Shown here: piece after piece, positions 11,701 through 22,555 of the stretch | How positions within the stretch are numbered: position 1 is the stretch's first letter | How the letters are laid out: every line of letters begins with the position of its first letter | Origin: Endomychus coccineus | Lineage: Eukaryota > Arthropoda > Insecta > Coleoptera > Endomychidae | DNA length: 64,000 nt | Reading direction: 5' to 3' | Assembly: GCA_958510875.1 (NCBI GenBank) | Contig: OY294069.1 | Span: 181,457,112 to 181,521,111 of the forward strand | The notes under the pieces: generated by a model | Seen by the model: the letters and a program-made list of their open reading frames with translations, nothing else | Told to the model about the DNA's origin: nothing | Databases searched by the model: none | Position numbers and translations under genes: made by a program

Positions 11701-13394
11701 ACGATCTGATCTAATTATAGAAACAATATCTAAGACGTGAAAAATGTGTTAGTAATAAGATGATAATACATATAATACATTCTCAAATGGAACAATAAAA
11801 TTAATTTATCCGATCCGCGGCTTCTATTTCTAACCAAGACTCAGCTACACTTCAGACACCGAATCTCGATTTTTATGCTCCTCACCAAGCCTCAACCAAA
11901 CTTTACACACCGACTCTGGGCTCTACTGTTTCTATCTAAGGTTCAGTCTAAGCTGAGCCTTGGCGAAGCAGTCTGCGCCCAAGCCTCAGTCAGACCTTAC
12001 AGATTGAGCCTCGACTTCCAAGTCACTAGCCAAGACTCAGTCAGACTTTACATATGGGTTTCTGAAATGCTGCTTCTAGCGCCACAGCCACGTTTCATAC
12101 ACTGAGTGTAGGCTCTTCTATTCCTGACCAAGACTAATATACCAACTCTCTGTTCTCAAGAGTCTAACCAAGACTCAGTCAGACTCCAGAGACCGAGTCT
12201 CTACTCTTCTGCTTCCCACCAAGCCTCAACCAAACTTTATACACCGACTCTGGGCTCTACTCTTTCTCTAGCTAAGTTTCAATCTGAGCTGAGCCTTGGC
12301 GAAGCAGTCTGCGCCCGAACCTCAGTCAGACCTTACAGATTGAGCCTCGGCTTCCAAGTCACTAGCCAAGACTAAGTCTGACTTTACATATGGGTCTCCG
12401 AAATGCAGCTTCTAGCACCTCAGCCACGTTTCATACACCGATTGTAGGCTTTTCTATTCCTAACCAATCCTCAACCAAGACTAATATACCAACTCTCTAT
12501 TCTCAAGCGTCTAACCAAAACTCATTACGCTTCCCACTAGGCCTCAACCGAACTTTACACACCGACTCTGGGCTCTACTGATTATAGCTAAGCTTCAACT
12601 TGAGCTGAGCCTCGGAGAAGTAGTCTGCGTCCAAGCCCCAGCCAGACCTTAGCGATTGAGCCTCGACTCCCAAGCCTCTGGTCTCCAGCCTCAGGCAGAG
12701 TGTCGGATTCGCGGTTTCTAGCCAAGTCCAAGCCACGTTTCATACACCGTGGATTCGGCTGCTTCTAACCAAGCCTCAACCAGGTCTAATATACCGACTC
12801 TCGATTGTCAAGCGTCTAACCAGATTCTAGACACCGAGTGCATTCTTATGCAGTAAATCATCCAGAAAAATTTTCAATTACTCTTGTACGAACCTTTACG
12901 TATCAACTATCAAATATGAATAACCGAAATTCAATAAGATATATCCTACATAAGCTTGCTGATTACGTTGAGTTTGCTATTGAAAGGACATACATCCGAA
13001 GCAGTGAGATCAACGGCATCAAACAAAAATCATCATTATTCGAGATTGCTATTTCATATACCTGGTATGTAATGTGAACGTAGTTATGATTTCCTGATCT
13101 GCAGGTGCGTCGAATTTACTTCCCGATATCTTGATAAACGTAATCGAGTTACCCTTATGTCCATGCCAACGTCCCTGTTGCTTGTAATATTTTTCTGCAT
13201 AAGCTCCTAGTTCCGATATGAGTGGTGCGTACATTCCAGATATCCCTTTGAGCAGAAATTTAGAAATCATTTACTGTTAAAGTCAGGAGCAGGAAGAAGT
13301 TTTTTTCTGTACTCATCGTTTTCTGAATTATTAACTTACCTGAAAAGAAGGTGTTTAAAAATAAATAGATGAGGAACGCTCCTTTATCTGCCAT
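8724..13394 (-). CDS. Lipase L2: secreted pancreatic-lipase/PLA1-family protein, 354 aa
   Basis: Exons are 13394-13340, 13245-13062, 11670-11279, 11220-11036 and 8972-8724. All joins are GT-AG with phases 1, 2, 1, 0, giving 1065 nt. Exon 1 encodes the signal peptide (MADKGAFLIYLFLNTFFS). Triad: Ser188 in LVGHSLGAH, Asp213 in GLDPAKP, His280 in CAHKRSW. The lid between Cys268 and Cys278 is 9 residues, short as in phospholipase A1-type members, and there is no C-terminal PLAT domain. Intron 2 holds a satellite and intron 4 a LINE RNase H fragment. A poly(A) signal (AATAAA) is at 8667-8672. A Tc1/mariner-like element sits about 400 bp upstream of the start codon. Family assignment is firm; substrate is inferred. 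Confidence 0.93.
9020..9500 (+). repeat. Dispersed repeat family 'R-ggcgaga', copy 1
   Basis: This tract shares blocks with 19008-19345 and 34320-34450: 'tgtttttacgg.ggacc', 'acaggtctgattgg', 'aataggctcctccttc', 'ataccagcgccgagcg', 'acataagacagtctac' and 'ctatgttatt.gttt'. It has no coding capacity. Length and low identity suggest an old non-autonomous element of unknown class. It lies in L2 intron 4. Confidence 0.55.
9520..10340 (+). pseudogene. LINE fragment with RNase H domain
   Basis: The frame at 9524-10129 contains GAYVSLSQAEACAI, RRLYICTDSRAASGTLRTHR and LVLDCRETLTELARSYKLQL. This matches the layout of the RNase H domain of I/R1-type non-LTR retrotransposons (the TDS aspartate is kept). 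Stops and frameshifts flank it. Downstream sequence 10140-10340 is repeated at 20470-20700. It is a relic in L2 intron 4. Confidence 0.65.
10345..11030. other. Intron 4 of L2, no further feature
   Basis: Nothing coding or repetitive recognised in the portion adjoining exon 4. Confidence 0.5.
11820..12840. repeat. Intronic satellite, about 3 units of roughly 320-340 bp built from about 50-bp subunits
   Basis: The phrase 'gcctcaaccaaactttaca' followed by 'ccgactctgggctctact' recurs near 11887, 12223 and 12541. Within each unit, variants of 'aaccaagactcagtcagact' repeat every 40-60 bp, so it is a higher-order array. Base composition is clearly more GC-rich than the neighbouring intron DNA. It lies in L2 intron 2. 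Confidence 0.85.
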
Positions 13395-13585
13395 TTTTTG
13401 ATGGTGGATATTGTCGACACGTCAAACAGTACTCGAGCTAAGACAAAATCTCATGATACAATTTACACAGTATATTGTATGCTTCAAGGATAATTTATTG
13501 TACTCATTGGAATACAATGTAGTAGTAAATCTTAACGACACAATAAATTCACATTAGCATAATACCAATATGTAGTTATAACATT

Positions 13586-13800
13586 TTGAGATTAGAAATT
13601 GATTCTTTTTTACCGATATTACCAAAAAGCTTATTATTTATGGGCCATGAACGGAACAAGCATTTTTCCACCGATTGTCTGTCGCTATTATGTATGTTAA
13701 ACTATTATGGTGCGTCCACTGACAACGTTTTCTATGGGTCGGTGAAGTTTCTGGGAATAATGCTAGACTCCAAACTGACCCAGCGCGAACACCTCGAATA
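13586..13800 (+). pseudogene. Probable LINE reverse-transcriptase fragment
   Basis: The frame includes VKFLGIMLDSKLTQREHLEY, typical of the region after the RT catalytic core of Jockey/CR1-like LINEs ('FLG..LD..L.W..H'). It is cut off at 13801 by the Tc1/mariner-like element. Confidence 0.5.
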
Positions 13801-13802
13801 TA

Positions 13803-15649
13803 CAGGGTATTCCACGAGAGCCGTTCGTTAGAAGTTTTCGTAGTTAGAAAAAAGTTAGAATTCTGAAATATTGGGTTCAAGGGTTATCCAAGATTTTCTT
13901 CCTTTTCAAAATATTTTCAAGATCATACTACTTCCGGTTACACCGGAAGTCGCCATTAACTTCCGTATTTTAAATAGAATACCCGGTATATTATTTCATT
14001 TTTAGATACCTGAGAAAATTTCATAGTGGATTCCATCAGGTTTCCCTATACCTATTTTCAATTTTTTCTTAGATATCTTGATTTTTTGAAAATTTTAACA
14101 GATGCTCCCTTCAACCAATTTCGATTGGTGGAAAGCGCTTCTGGGGTAGACGGAAGCACAGGAATGATTCTTTCGAATGCCATATTGACAACTGATTTAT
14201 CGCCTACAGGGTATCCAAAATTTAATGACCAATTACATCATTTTAAAAGTTGAAAAAGTTCGTTTTTTCAAATGGAACACCCTGTATTTTATTGGATGGT
14301 CGGATGCAGAATTTGATTCTGCATCGATTTGCTATAACATTTCCTATACCTATTTCCAGTGGTTTTGCTTGTTAATCCATATTTTAATCAAAAGGTGGTC
14401 AAACTCCAAAAGTTCTACCAAAATTTAAATGCGGCAAGATATCTGGAGATACTGAGAGGGTTTGTTAGTGATTTTCTAAATGCCCTACCTCCACGTGATA
14501 GAGCAAACAGTTGGTATCAGCTTGATGGTGCTGCTGCAGCACATTCCACTATAGCTGTACACCGGCAATTGTCATTGATGTTCGAGGATCGGTGGATTGG
14601 CCCGCGAGGACCTTGGAACTGGCCACCCAGATCACTCGATTTGACCCCCTTGGATTTTTACCTCTGGGGTCGCATAAAAGAACTAGTGTAGTCTAGGCCG
14701 GTACAAACTAGGGAGGAATTGTTGAACCGTGTTCACCATGCGCTTACTAATATAAGTCCAGACGAACTTCGGAGGTCTGTTTCGAGAGGAGTATATGACA
14801 GTTATTCATTGTTTGAACCAAAATGGAAGTCATATAGAACAAGTATTGTAATTTCACATTCTCTTATTATTTTATGTCATTATGTTCCAATTTTTTGTTT
14901 TTATTCTATATTTCGTTCTAAATGTTATGTACTAATGTCATGTTCTAATTAAAGTAAATTTTTTACCGTTTCATTGATGTTTATTTGGCTTCGAAAGGAA
15001 AGTGATGTTTCGGTTTCTGCCAAAAAACCAAATTAAAATAGAAAATATGGATTAACAAGAAAACCACTGGAGATAGGTATAGGGAATGGGAATGTTATAG
15101 CAAATCGATGCAGAATCAAATTCTGCATCCGATCATCCAATAAAATACAGAATGTCCCATTTGAAAAAACGAACTTTTTCAACTTTTAAAATGATGTAAT
15201 TGGTCATTAAATTTTGGATACCCTGTATGCGATAAATCAGTTGTCAATATGGTATTCGAAAGAATCATTCCTGTGCTTCCGTCTACCCCAGAAGCGTTTT
15301 CCACCAATCGAAATTGGTTGAAGGGCGCAATGTTCAAAACAGCGCTACATCTGTTAAAATTTTCAAAAAAATCAAGATATCCAAGAAAAAATTGAAAATA
15401 GATATAGGGAAACCTGATGGAATCCACTATGAAATTTTCTCAGGAATCTAAAAATGAAATAATATACCGGGTGTTCTATTTAAAATAAGGAAGTTAATGG
15501 CAACTTCCGGTGTAACCGGAAGTAGATGTACTTGAAAATATTTTGAAAAGAAAGAAAATCTTTGATAACTCTGGAACCCAAATTTTCAGAATTCTAATTT
15601 TTTTCTAACCACGAAAACTTCTAACGAGCGGCTCTCATGGAATACCCTG
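13803..15649 (+). mobile_element. Tc1/mariner-like element with ~600-bp terminal inverted repeats, copy 1
   Basis: The element starts CAGGGTATTCCACGAGAGCC and ends in its inverted copy, with TA duplicated at both ends (13801-13802, 15650-15651). The inverted repeats are exceptionally long, about 13803-14384 and 15043-15649. Within them further copies of 'acagggta' and 'ccctgtattttatt' occur in both orientations. The unique centre (about 650 bp) encodes the C-terminal part of a DDE transposase. Copy 2 is at 23849-25700. It lies about 400 bp upstream of L2. Confidence 0.9.
14385..14952 (+). pseudogene. Partial DDE transposase (C-terminal half) of copy 1
   Basis: The frame carries YQLDG followed by AHST (second catalytic Asp) and PPRSLDLTPLDFYLWGRIKE (third acid), a Tc1/mariner-superfamily arrangement. 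The DNA-binding N-part and first catalytic Asp are absent. A stop (tag) falls right after GRIKELV. An insertion changes DGAPAHS to DGAAAAHS relative to copy 2. It is not functional on its own. Confidence 0.85.
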
Positions 15650-15829
15650 TAGAGTGAGGAAGACCTCTGCGTCCTTTTAGACGTGCAGGAGGACTTTCAG
15701 CAGCACATGGGGATTACAGCCGAAGATTCTTTATTGGATCTACACCCTTCCATTATTAATAATTTCATCTGTAGATCAAGATGTCGTAGAATAAATACTA
15801 TTATCAAAATAGATGAGGCGTTTTTTGTT

Positions 15830-16980
15830 GCGGGGGTGAAGGCATTTCATGGTTTACTGTAAGAGTGACCTTTCCAGGCATAGTCACTAAAAACCTCACC
15901 TCCTTTGTAGGCTTGTCTGGCTATTGCCTCCACCTTTTACGAGTTTGTACAAGTCCTTTACTGGGTGAGAAATGTATAAATCCGGTTCGCCGTTAGGCTT
16001 TCCGCAAATTGAATGTCTTTTGCGGTCCAGTGCCTCGCATTTACACAGTATGTGTGTCACTTTTTCTGTATCCTTACCGCTAAGTCAGCATGTTAGTACC
16101 CTATTGTACTGTCCGATCTTGTTTATGCGCCCTTTTACTGGCGCATGGTCAGTCATGAGCCCTGTTACGACTTTTATTTTTTCCCTATTTAGTGCTAATA
16201 GGTCTGTTGTTCATTTGTTACACGGTGCTTCAATGTATTTCTTCCCATGTTTGTTTACTGGGATCTTTACCCAGTTTTCTTTGTGGTTTAACATGATCCA
16301 GTCTTCTACAGACCTTCATGCTGTACGTTTTGGTATCCCCGTGGGCTCTTCTGGATCTGGAGCATTCTCCGACTTTCTTCTTGCAAGTTCGTCGGCTTTT
16401 TCATTGCCTGTCGTTCCCTGATGTCCCGGCACCCAGATCAGCTTAACGCGGTTTTGGTCTGCCAGTAATTCAAGTTCTTCTTTGCGTGTTCATGCAAGAC
16501 GGGATGTCACCTCCTGATTTCTCATTGTTTTAAGTGCAGCCGGACTGTCTGTCAATATGTGGATCTGCTCATCTTCAATGTATCTGCGATGGTTTTCCTT
16601 CACGCATTGGAGGATTGCATAAACCTCTGCTTGGAAGACAGAGGTATGTTTACCGAATAAATAGCTGGAACCAGTCTTTGGGTTTCTTGAGTATACTACT
16701 GCACCTGCATCCTTTCAGTCTTCGACCCGTCTATATACCAGATCTTTATCTGTAGAATGTCGCCTAGGTCTGTATGTTACCATTTAGTCTTTTCTGGTAT
16801 TGATACCCTGAATGTGTTGTCAAAAGAGGTATCGATTTGGAATGTGATCGGTTCTCATGCCTTACACGACCCTGGTCACGATTGTCACGATGGAGAGGCA
16901 ATAAGATTTGTTGCTTATAATAAAGAAGCTCCCAAAAAGTCTCATGAAGTTGGAAAGTAAAAATGAAGTTCTTCAAGATA
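15830..16980 (-). pseudogene. LINE 3' fragment with RNase H and C-terminal domain
   Basis: On the minus strand, stretches equivalent to 'ILCKCEALDRKR' and 'REKIKVVTGLMT' and an RNase H core with IHILTDSPAAL can be read with frame breaks. The same family is present in the other orientation at 50830-51850 in better condition. It is I/R1-like. It lies between L2 and L3. Confidence 0.65.
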
Positions 16981-16984
16981 ATCT

Positions 16985-17395
16985 GGAGAAAGCAAACATG
17001 TTTTGTTGAATCTGCTACCGGTAAAGTATCGTGAAAAATATGAAAAAGAGTGCCAGTTATTTAAATGGTGTATCCAAACTAAGTAAATGAAAGATCACGA
17101 TGTATTCGTAGCATTACTTTTCCTCCCTTGGGAGGAAAAGTACTATTGTCCTTCCCTTGCGAAGAAAAGTATTATTTTGCTCCCGCAAAATAGGGAGTAA
17201 AACAATTTACATTGTATCCACAGAAAATGATTTAAACTGGTATCCTTCATAATTCTGGAAACTTAAACTATTGGGTTTTGTTTTGGCAATAGACATCAAG
17301 ACAATTCATTGAAATCTAATAATATCAAACATTTTATTCCAATCCCTTTATTACATCAACTACTAGACAATCGTTTGATTAGAATACTGATTTTT
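16985..17395. other. Intergenic 3' of L3
   Basis: Contains two AATAAA poly(A) signals on the minus strand for L3 (17347-17352 and 17333-17338). A short inverted 'tcctcccttgggagga' motif occurs near 17130. No gene. Confidence 0.6.
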
Positions 17396-17398
17396 TTT

Positions 17399-20300
17399 TC
17401 AGCAATAACACAATGTCATGTCATGAAGTCCTATAGCTCCCAAACCATAAGGTGAATGGCTACCAGTTCTGAGAAAATACTTCCCCCTGGCCGTTCTAGG
17501 TGTTGGATCTCCCATCTTGACAGGATGTGCATAACGACCACATCTACCTCTGCGAAATGATGCGTAAGACTTACAGGCATATGCCAAAAACGGTATTCCA
17601 GGATGGTTGAGACTCTCCTTGAAGTAGATCCAGCTCCTGGAGTGAGCGCATGCAACTGCTGTTACCTGAATGGGAAAAAAATCGGGAGACTGAGTTCGCT
17701 TTAATATTATGAATATTTCGGAATTGGTGAACAATTTTTTAAAACTTAATACAATATGTCATTGTGTTAATTTGGGGAGAAAAAGAATAATATGCTTGAA
17801 TATAACAAGAAACCGATCGAATACGTTTATTCGGACGACGTGAATGAATTGTGTTACAATTCCGATGCTCTTGCATATCATATTGCTTATGCACTTGAGA
17901 TATGTGGAAAAATTGGCCCCAAAAGTGATGTCGTGACACCACTCATTGTCAAGATAGTTTCAGTAGATTTGTAATCTCTAATATTGACCTTTATCGTACT
18001 GGGAAATAAGGATGAAAATTTGCCTCATTCATGAGTTTTTTGAGTTTCTCTAATTTCTAATTTTCCATTTTGTTTGCAAAATATGGAGTTTTCTCCATCT
18101 CTGAATTCATGGCTCTCATATCATTTGATACACCTGCCTCGAGAAGGTGACTTATTGACCGCCTCCTCCAGAAGGTGACAGTTCTAACGTAGATTCAGAT
18201 TTTATATTTTTAATTTAGAAGCTACACCTATTTTTGATTCTAATTTACCTACCTAGTTTTCTCCAACTAAGCTAGGTTAAATTGGTTCCAAGTAGACCAC
18301 ATTAAAAATGTGCTCCAGTTTAAGTTCTCTTAAACCAATCCTGTAATCAACTGTCTTTATACTGATAACAATTAAATCTAGATTTTCCAATATTCCATTA
18401 GTTCAAGAATGAATTGTAAACTTCATTTACATCAACCCATCGATGGATGAATATTGTATATTCAGACAGCTCAATTCCACAACTGTTTACTGGCTAGAAT
18501 TTTTTAGAAGTTTTCTACTAATTTAGTGCGAGGGAGTCTTAGTAATTTCTATCTTTGATGGAATCATGAAGGTTGGATAAAACATAACTAGCACAACTTG
18601 GGGATCACATTCTATGACAATATTCTACTCATTATTATTATTCAACGTATCAGTATCAGTTGATTAAAAGCATCGACAGTAGAATATCTTGTATAAACCA
18701 TGATAGAAGAACTATTGTCTCATTAAAATTACCCCTAATTCAGAACAACCAGGTTGACGAACGCCTCCACCATTTGGGTAGAAATCGGCATGCCCCAGAG
18801 GTACTTTAAGCCCAAGAAAGCCCGCGCATGTGTGGATAATATCGACAAACTCGGCGCTTTCTCTCGAAATCTTTTTATTGGATGATCTAGTGAACAATGG
18901 TAAAGCCGGATCTAAACCTATAAAAAAAATGCGACATTACTACTTTCCGAACAATTTTTCAACCGAAAACACTGTACATAATATTCAGCATATGCAGCTT
19001 TAACATAGGATATGTTTTTACGGGGACCTAGTTTATAGAAGCGATACGCGGAGACCTAACAGGTGTAATTTGTCGAAATGCCATGACCACTAATAAGCTC
19101 CTCCTTCTTATTTAGTACTTGTTATTAATATCATACCAGCGCCGAGCGATGTGTATAATGTGAGATACATAAGAGCCAGTGCAACAAGGAGACAAGATAA
19201 TAGTCGCGTATCCTGATATATTGTAACGGTCGTATTGAAACATATGTTCAGCAAACAGAGTTTGTTGAAGGAATGTTCAACGCTCGACTGTGTCCACATA
19301 AGACAGTCTACGGAAAAACATATTCTATGTTATTTGTTTTTATATAACAGAAATTGTAATTTTTTTGGGTATTCTTTCACTTAACCTTTCAATCTTTCGA
19401 AGATCCATTTTTTTACGTACAACACGGCAAATTCAAATGTTAACTACACAAAGTGTACGTTCTGTTATTACCAGTAACTCTACCAATTTTCGGATTTTGG
19501 AAGTGTTCCCCCGCAATTCCGATGATGTGTGCCCCGAGGCTATGCCCAACCATATGTACATTACTAGCGTTGACTTTCACTTCCGTGAACAGATCGTCCA
19601 AGAATGTATGAAGAATTTCAGCTACGACAGGCACTTGCCTCCTGGATGAATGATAAAGAATATTACGAGCTATAGAACCCCAGTTCAATACAATCACATT
19701 GGCATCGTAAGCTTTTAAGAAGCCATCTTTGATTTCTATACAAATAGTCGAATTTCCGTTTGACATCCAACCATGTGTCACGATTTTCGTCGGTTTCGTT
19801 TCATCGAAACTCGTACCGACCAAACTGCTCACACTTGGTACTGCTACTCCAGAGTGCTGTTCCCTGAAAGAACTTTCATTGTCAAACATAGTTGTCTTGA
19901 ATAGTAGACTTCCGCGGATAGCTAATCTTGAAAATTATTGGCTTCCGGATAGATTCCGCGTCACAATAGTACGACTCTTGGTGGGGACGTTTCACCTAAC
20001 ATTACAGGTGGCATCTTCAGGGCCAGCTTTAGGCTTGATCTGAAAGTATTGCGCGTCGCGTAGTAAGTAGAACAGTGATTGAAACCGTCTCATCATAATA
20101 GCTTGGAAGTTTGTATCTACCCACGTATAGGAGGAAACTTTTAATTGTTACATATAATTATTAATGAGTTTGAAGCTTAAGAATTATTGAAAAATATTTC
20201 TTCAAAGGTCTGCTCATCTATCTAAGTAAAATTGTTGATGTTTCCCTGTTTTCGGCCTCAAATGTCCCAATTACCGGCCAGAGCCAGAGCGGCCGAAAGA

Positions 20301-21230
20301 ATCCGGATATTCAAAAAACGATATGAGCGATTTGTAAGTCTTTGTGACACCAGTAGATTCGCACTTGAGGAACGTAAGTTTGACATTAATCATCCTTGAA
20401 GTCATAGAAATCCTAAAACATCCATAAATATAAAACGTGAATTTTACATCCTCAACATTTGGAAGCACCATTCCACTTGGCACATGATCGTACAACGGCA
20501 GGGTCAAGTGCCAGAACGGAATGAAGGCAGTAAACTGTGCAACGTGAAGGTTTCTTTCCCACAATACATATCGCCACATAAACTGGAAGAATCAGTTTCA
20601 ATTCAAGCCCCAAGCCTGCACTGAAGATGCCATCTATAATGGTTGACGAAACGTCGGCATCAAGTAGTGCTATTGTGACGCGATCCATCAAGAATTTCCA
20701 AACAAGAAGCTATACTTCAACAATGTCTGTGAGTGAATTTCATAAATTTTTTCTTCATACAATTCAGTTATTTATTGATTTACCTGGTGAATAAGACGAA
20801 GTTGGCGTTGGGCGGAATCAGATAATCATCCATATCATCCTGGTCATCCCCTTTTGCGTAAAACGTAGCTATAATGAAACGACGCCATATTTAAAAATGC
20901 AGTGCAAACAATTCATTTCAACAATTTCATTTTAACAGTTGACAACACTTCGTCGGGTTTTCAGATAAAATAGTCGATTTCATCCAATATAAGGTTGTAC
21001 CTTACTTTGTCTATAATTGCTGGAATAATAATAATAATAACAGTTTAGAATAGGACAGAAAACCCAAAATCAATCAATTTCTAATATCTCGTAGGGAATG
21101 AATTATTTAATAGCCTGACCTGGAGATTAGAATATTTCTACTGATTATAACGCATCATTACTTTCATTGGAAACTTACTCGTGAAAATTGTGAAGATGCA
21201 AAGATACAGTAGAACATTCTTATTTGACAT
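17399..21230 (-). CDS. Lipase L3: secreted pancreatic-lipase/PLA1-family protein, 326 aa
   Basis: Exons are 21230-21179, 20868-20784, 19863-19472, 18917-18733 and 17665-17399, phases 1, 2, 1, 0, total 981 nt. The signal peptide is MSNKNVLLYLCIFTIF. Triad: Ser154 (MVGHSLGAH), Asp179 (GLDPALP), His246 (CAHSRSW). The lid is 9 residues. Exon 2 is only 85 nt, against 184-202 nt in L2, L4, L5 and L6. It lacks the PGFGDxWIYL-type N-terminal block but keeps the final F-T-R strand, so the mature N-terminus is about 35 residues shorter. This exon is acidic (DDQDDMDD). The 392-nt exon 3 is identical in length to that of its neighbours. Poly(A) signals are at 17333-17352. Confidence 0.92.
17670..18725. 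other. Intron 4 of L3, nothing recognised
   Basis: AT-rich intron sequence with no coding or repeat signal that I could identify. Confidence 0.5.
19008..19345. repeat. Dispersed repeat family 'R-ggcgaga', copy 2
   Basis: Shares the ordered blocks described for 9020-9500, including 'ataccagcgccgagcga' and 'acataagacagtctac'. It lies in L3 intron 3. Confidence 0.55.
20140..20700. repeat. LINE-associated repeat, copy 2 of 10140-10340
   Basis: The segment 20500-20700 matches 10140-10350 ('tgccagaacgga', 'gtgaaggtttctt', 'aagcctgc.ctg.agatgcc', 'gtgctattgtgacgcg'). At 10.1 kb this follows a LINE RNase H domain, so it is probably LINE-derived. It lies in L3 intron 2. Confidence 0.5.
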
Positions 21231-21499
21231 TTCCACACAAGATTTTGATAATGTGAAAAATACACTAATTGGGTAAAGTTTCAAATCATTAACTGATTGA
21301 TTGAGCATTTGTTGGCAACATTAGAATACAATGCATATATCGTATTATAAACCATAAAAACATATTATGCACTATGCAATTTCACCAAAATGGGATACAT
21401 TACTATGTGAGACGGAAAAATATGTGATAATAAGTATATTCAAAAAATTGTGAGGTTCCTCAACTGCGCTATCGGAAATACTGATTTAGGGGGTGATAG

Positions 21500-21655
21500 T
21501 TAAACAAGAATTTTTTTCCAAAATTTCTTAGCTTATCATCAACAGTTTTTTCATGTCGATATTCAGGTAAACGTTTTCCCTCGCTGTGGTTGGTGTTGGA
21601 TACTCCATTTTGACAGGTATCTCGTTGCTTGCACATGCAAAATTCATGGTAGATA
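21500..21655 (-). pseudogene. Relic of a lipase last exon (duplicate of the L4 3' end)
   Basis: On the minus strand this matches L4 exon 5 (22556-22816), including 'ccgtggttggtgttggat', the codons for 'MxxPTPTTAR' and 3'-UTR sequence ('aacaagaattttttt', 'aagcttat'). Frame disruptions and single-base changes (for example GDP to EYP) show it is not coding. The catalytic-His part is absent. It sits about 1 kb downstream of L4 and records a partial tandem duplication. Confidence 0.8.
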
Positions 21656-21945
21656 TGGAAAAATAGTGGAATAGGTCGACCCCATCGATTACGATATAAC
21701 GCCGTCATAATACATGGATGAGAAATTCAATTCTACGATTAGTTTTCACCTCAGACGCTGAGGCGACATGACACAGCGTTCCGAAACCCTTAATTCTGGT
21801 CATTCCTTAGATGAATACTCTATAAAATCACTTTCAACATGATTAATGCACCCGAAATTGGTATCCACAACCTTCTGATATCCCATAGAACAAGTTCCAT
21901 CAGTAACATGAGCCTCTCGAAGTTTTCGCATTTTCCCAAATTTAT
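21650..21945. repeat. Dispersed repeat, copy 2 of 7205-7555
   Basis: Matches 7255-7555 through 'gatataacgccgtcataata', 'cgttccgaaaccc', 'cacaaccttctga' and a closing 'gcattttcccaaattta'. It joins directly to the L4 exon relic. Confidence 0.6.
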
Positions 21946-22159
21946 ATCCCGTGCCAAGAGCTACTCTACACCACAGCATCTCCCCATGACACCCTTAGCT
22001 CCGATCCAGTGATCGTTCTCTCATCAACCAACGAGTTCCATGCCCTCTGAGAGTTCTGTATAGACAGTGGTTCCCGATTTATGGTTTCACCCCCGGTATG
22101 AAGCTGGTAAAACCTGCACATTGCGGAGTTTTCGCCCAAACTCTCTAAACGACGCCTTC

Positions 22160-22450
22160 TCTCTATGAGCGGAAGAGGCATACTGATGACAGGACTTCTT
22201 ACAGGCCACTGTTATCTGAATAGACAACTTAGGCCATACTGGGCCTCACATATCCCAGTAGAAGCCTACGGAAAGTCTCAGGCTACAACACCGCGGCAGC
22301 AAATTGATAGCTCCTGAAGCCGTAATAGTCATCAGTTCAAGCAGAATTCTGGCTCCTACACCGTCTTAGTCCTGCTGGACTGAGTCATGTTTCAAGAGGC
22401 ATAGAATGGATCCTAGTTGTCTAAGTGCTCAGAATTTATCCGCCCTAGCT
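22160..22450 (+). pseudogene. LINE C-terminal fragment
   Basis: Reads LMTGLLTGHCYLNRQLR, the motif after RNase H in I/R1-like LINEs. A related fragment is at 47780-48060 (LMTRLLIRHCHLN). The downstream tail resembles 49180-49360. No RT is seen. Confidence 0.6.
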
Positions 22451-22555
22451 GTGATTGCTTGATTGAATGGCAAAAACACTGATATAGTAGGTGAAGTAAA
22501 TGAAAGTTGAACAAGAATTTTTTATTAGAAAATTCCAAGCTTATTAACAACGTAT

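Noticed and set aside
12838..13077. 79-codon plus-strand frame
   Set aside because: It overlaps L2 exon 2 antisense and the satellite edge; no family resemblance.
15972..16755. Plus-strand frames of 149 and 73 codons
   Set aside because: They are antisense to the minus-strand LINE RNase H/C-terminal remnant.
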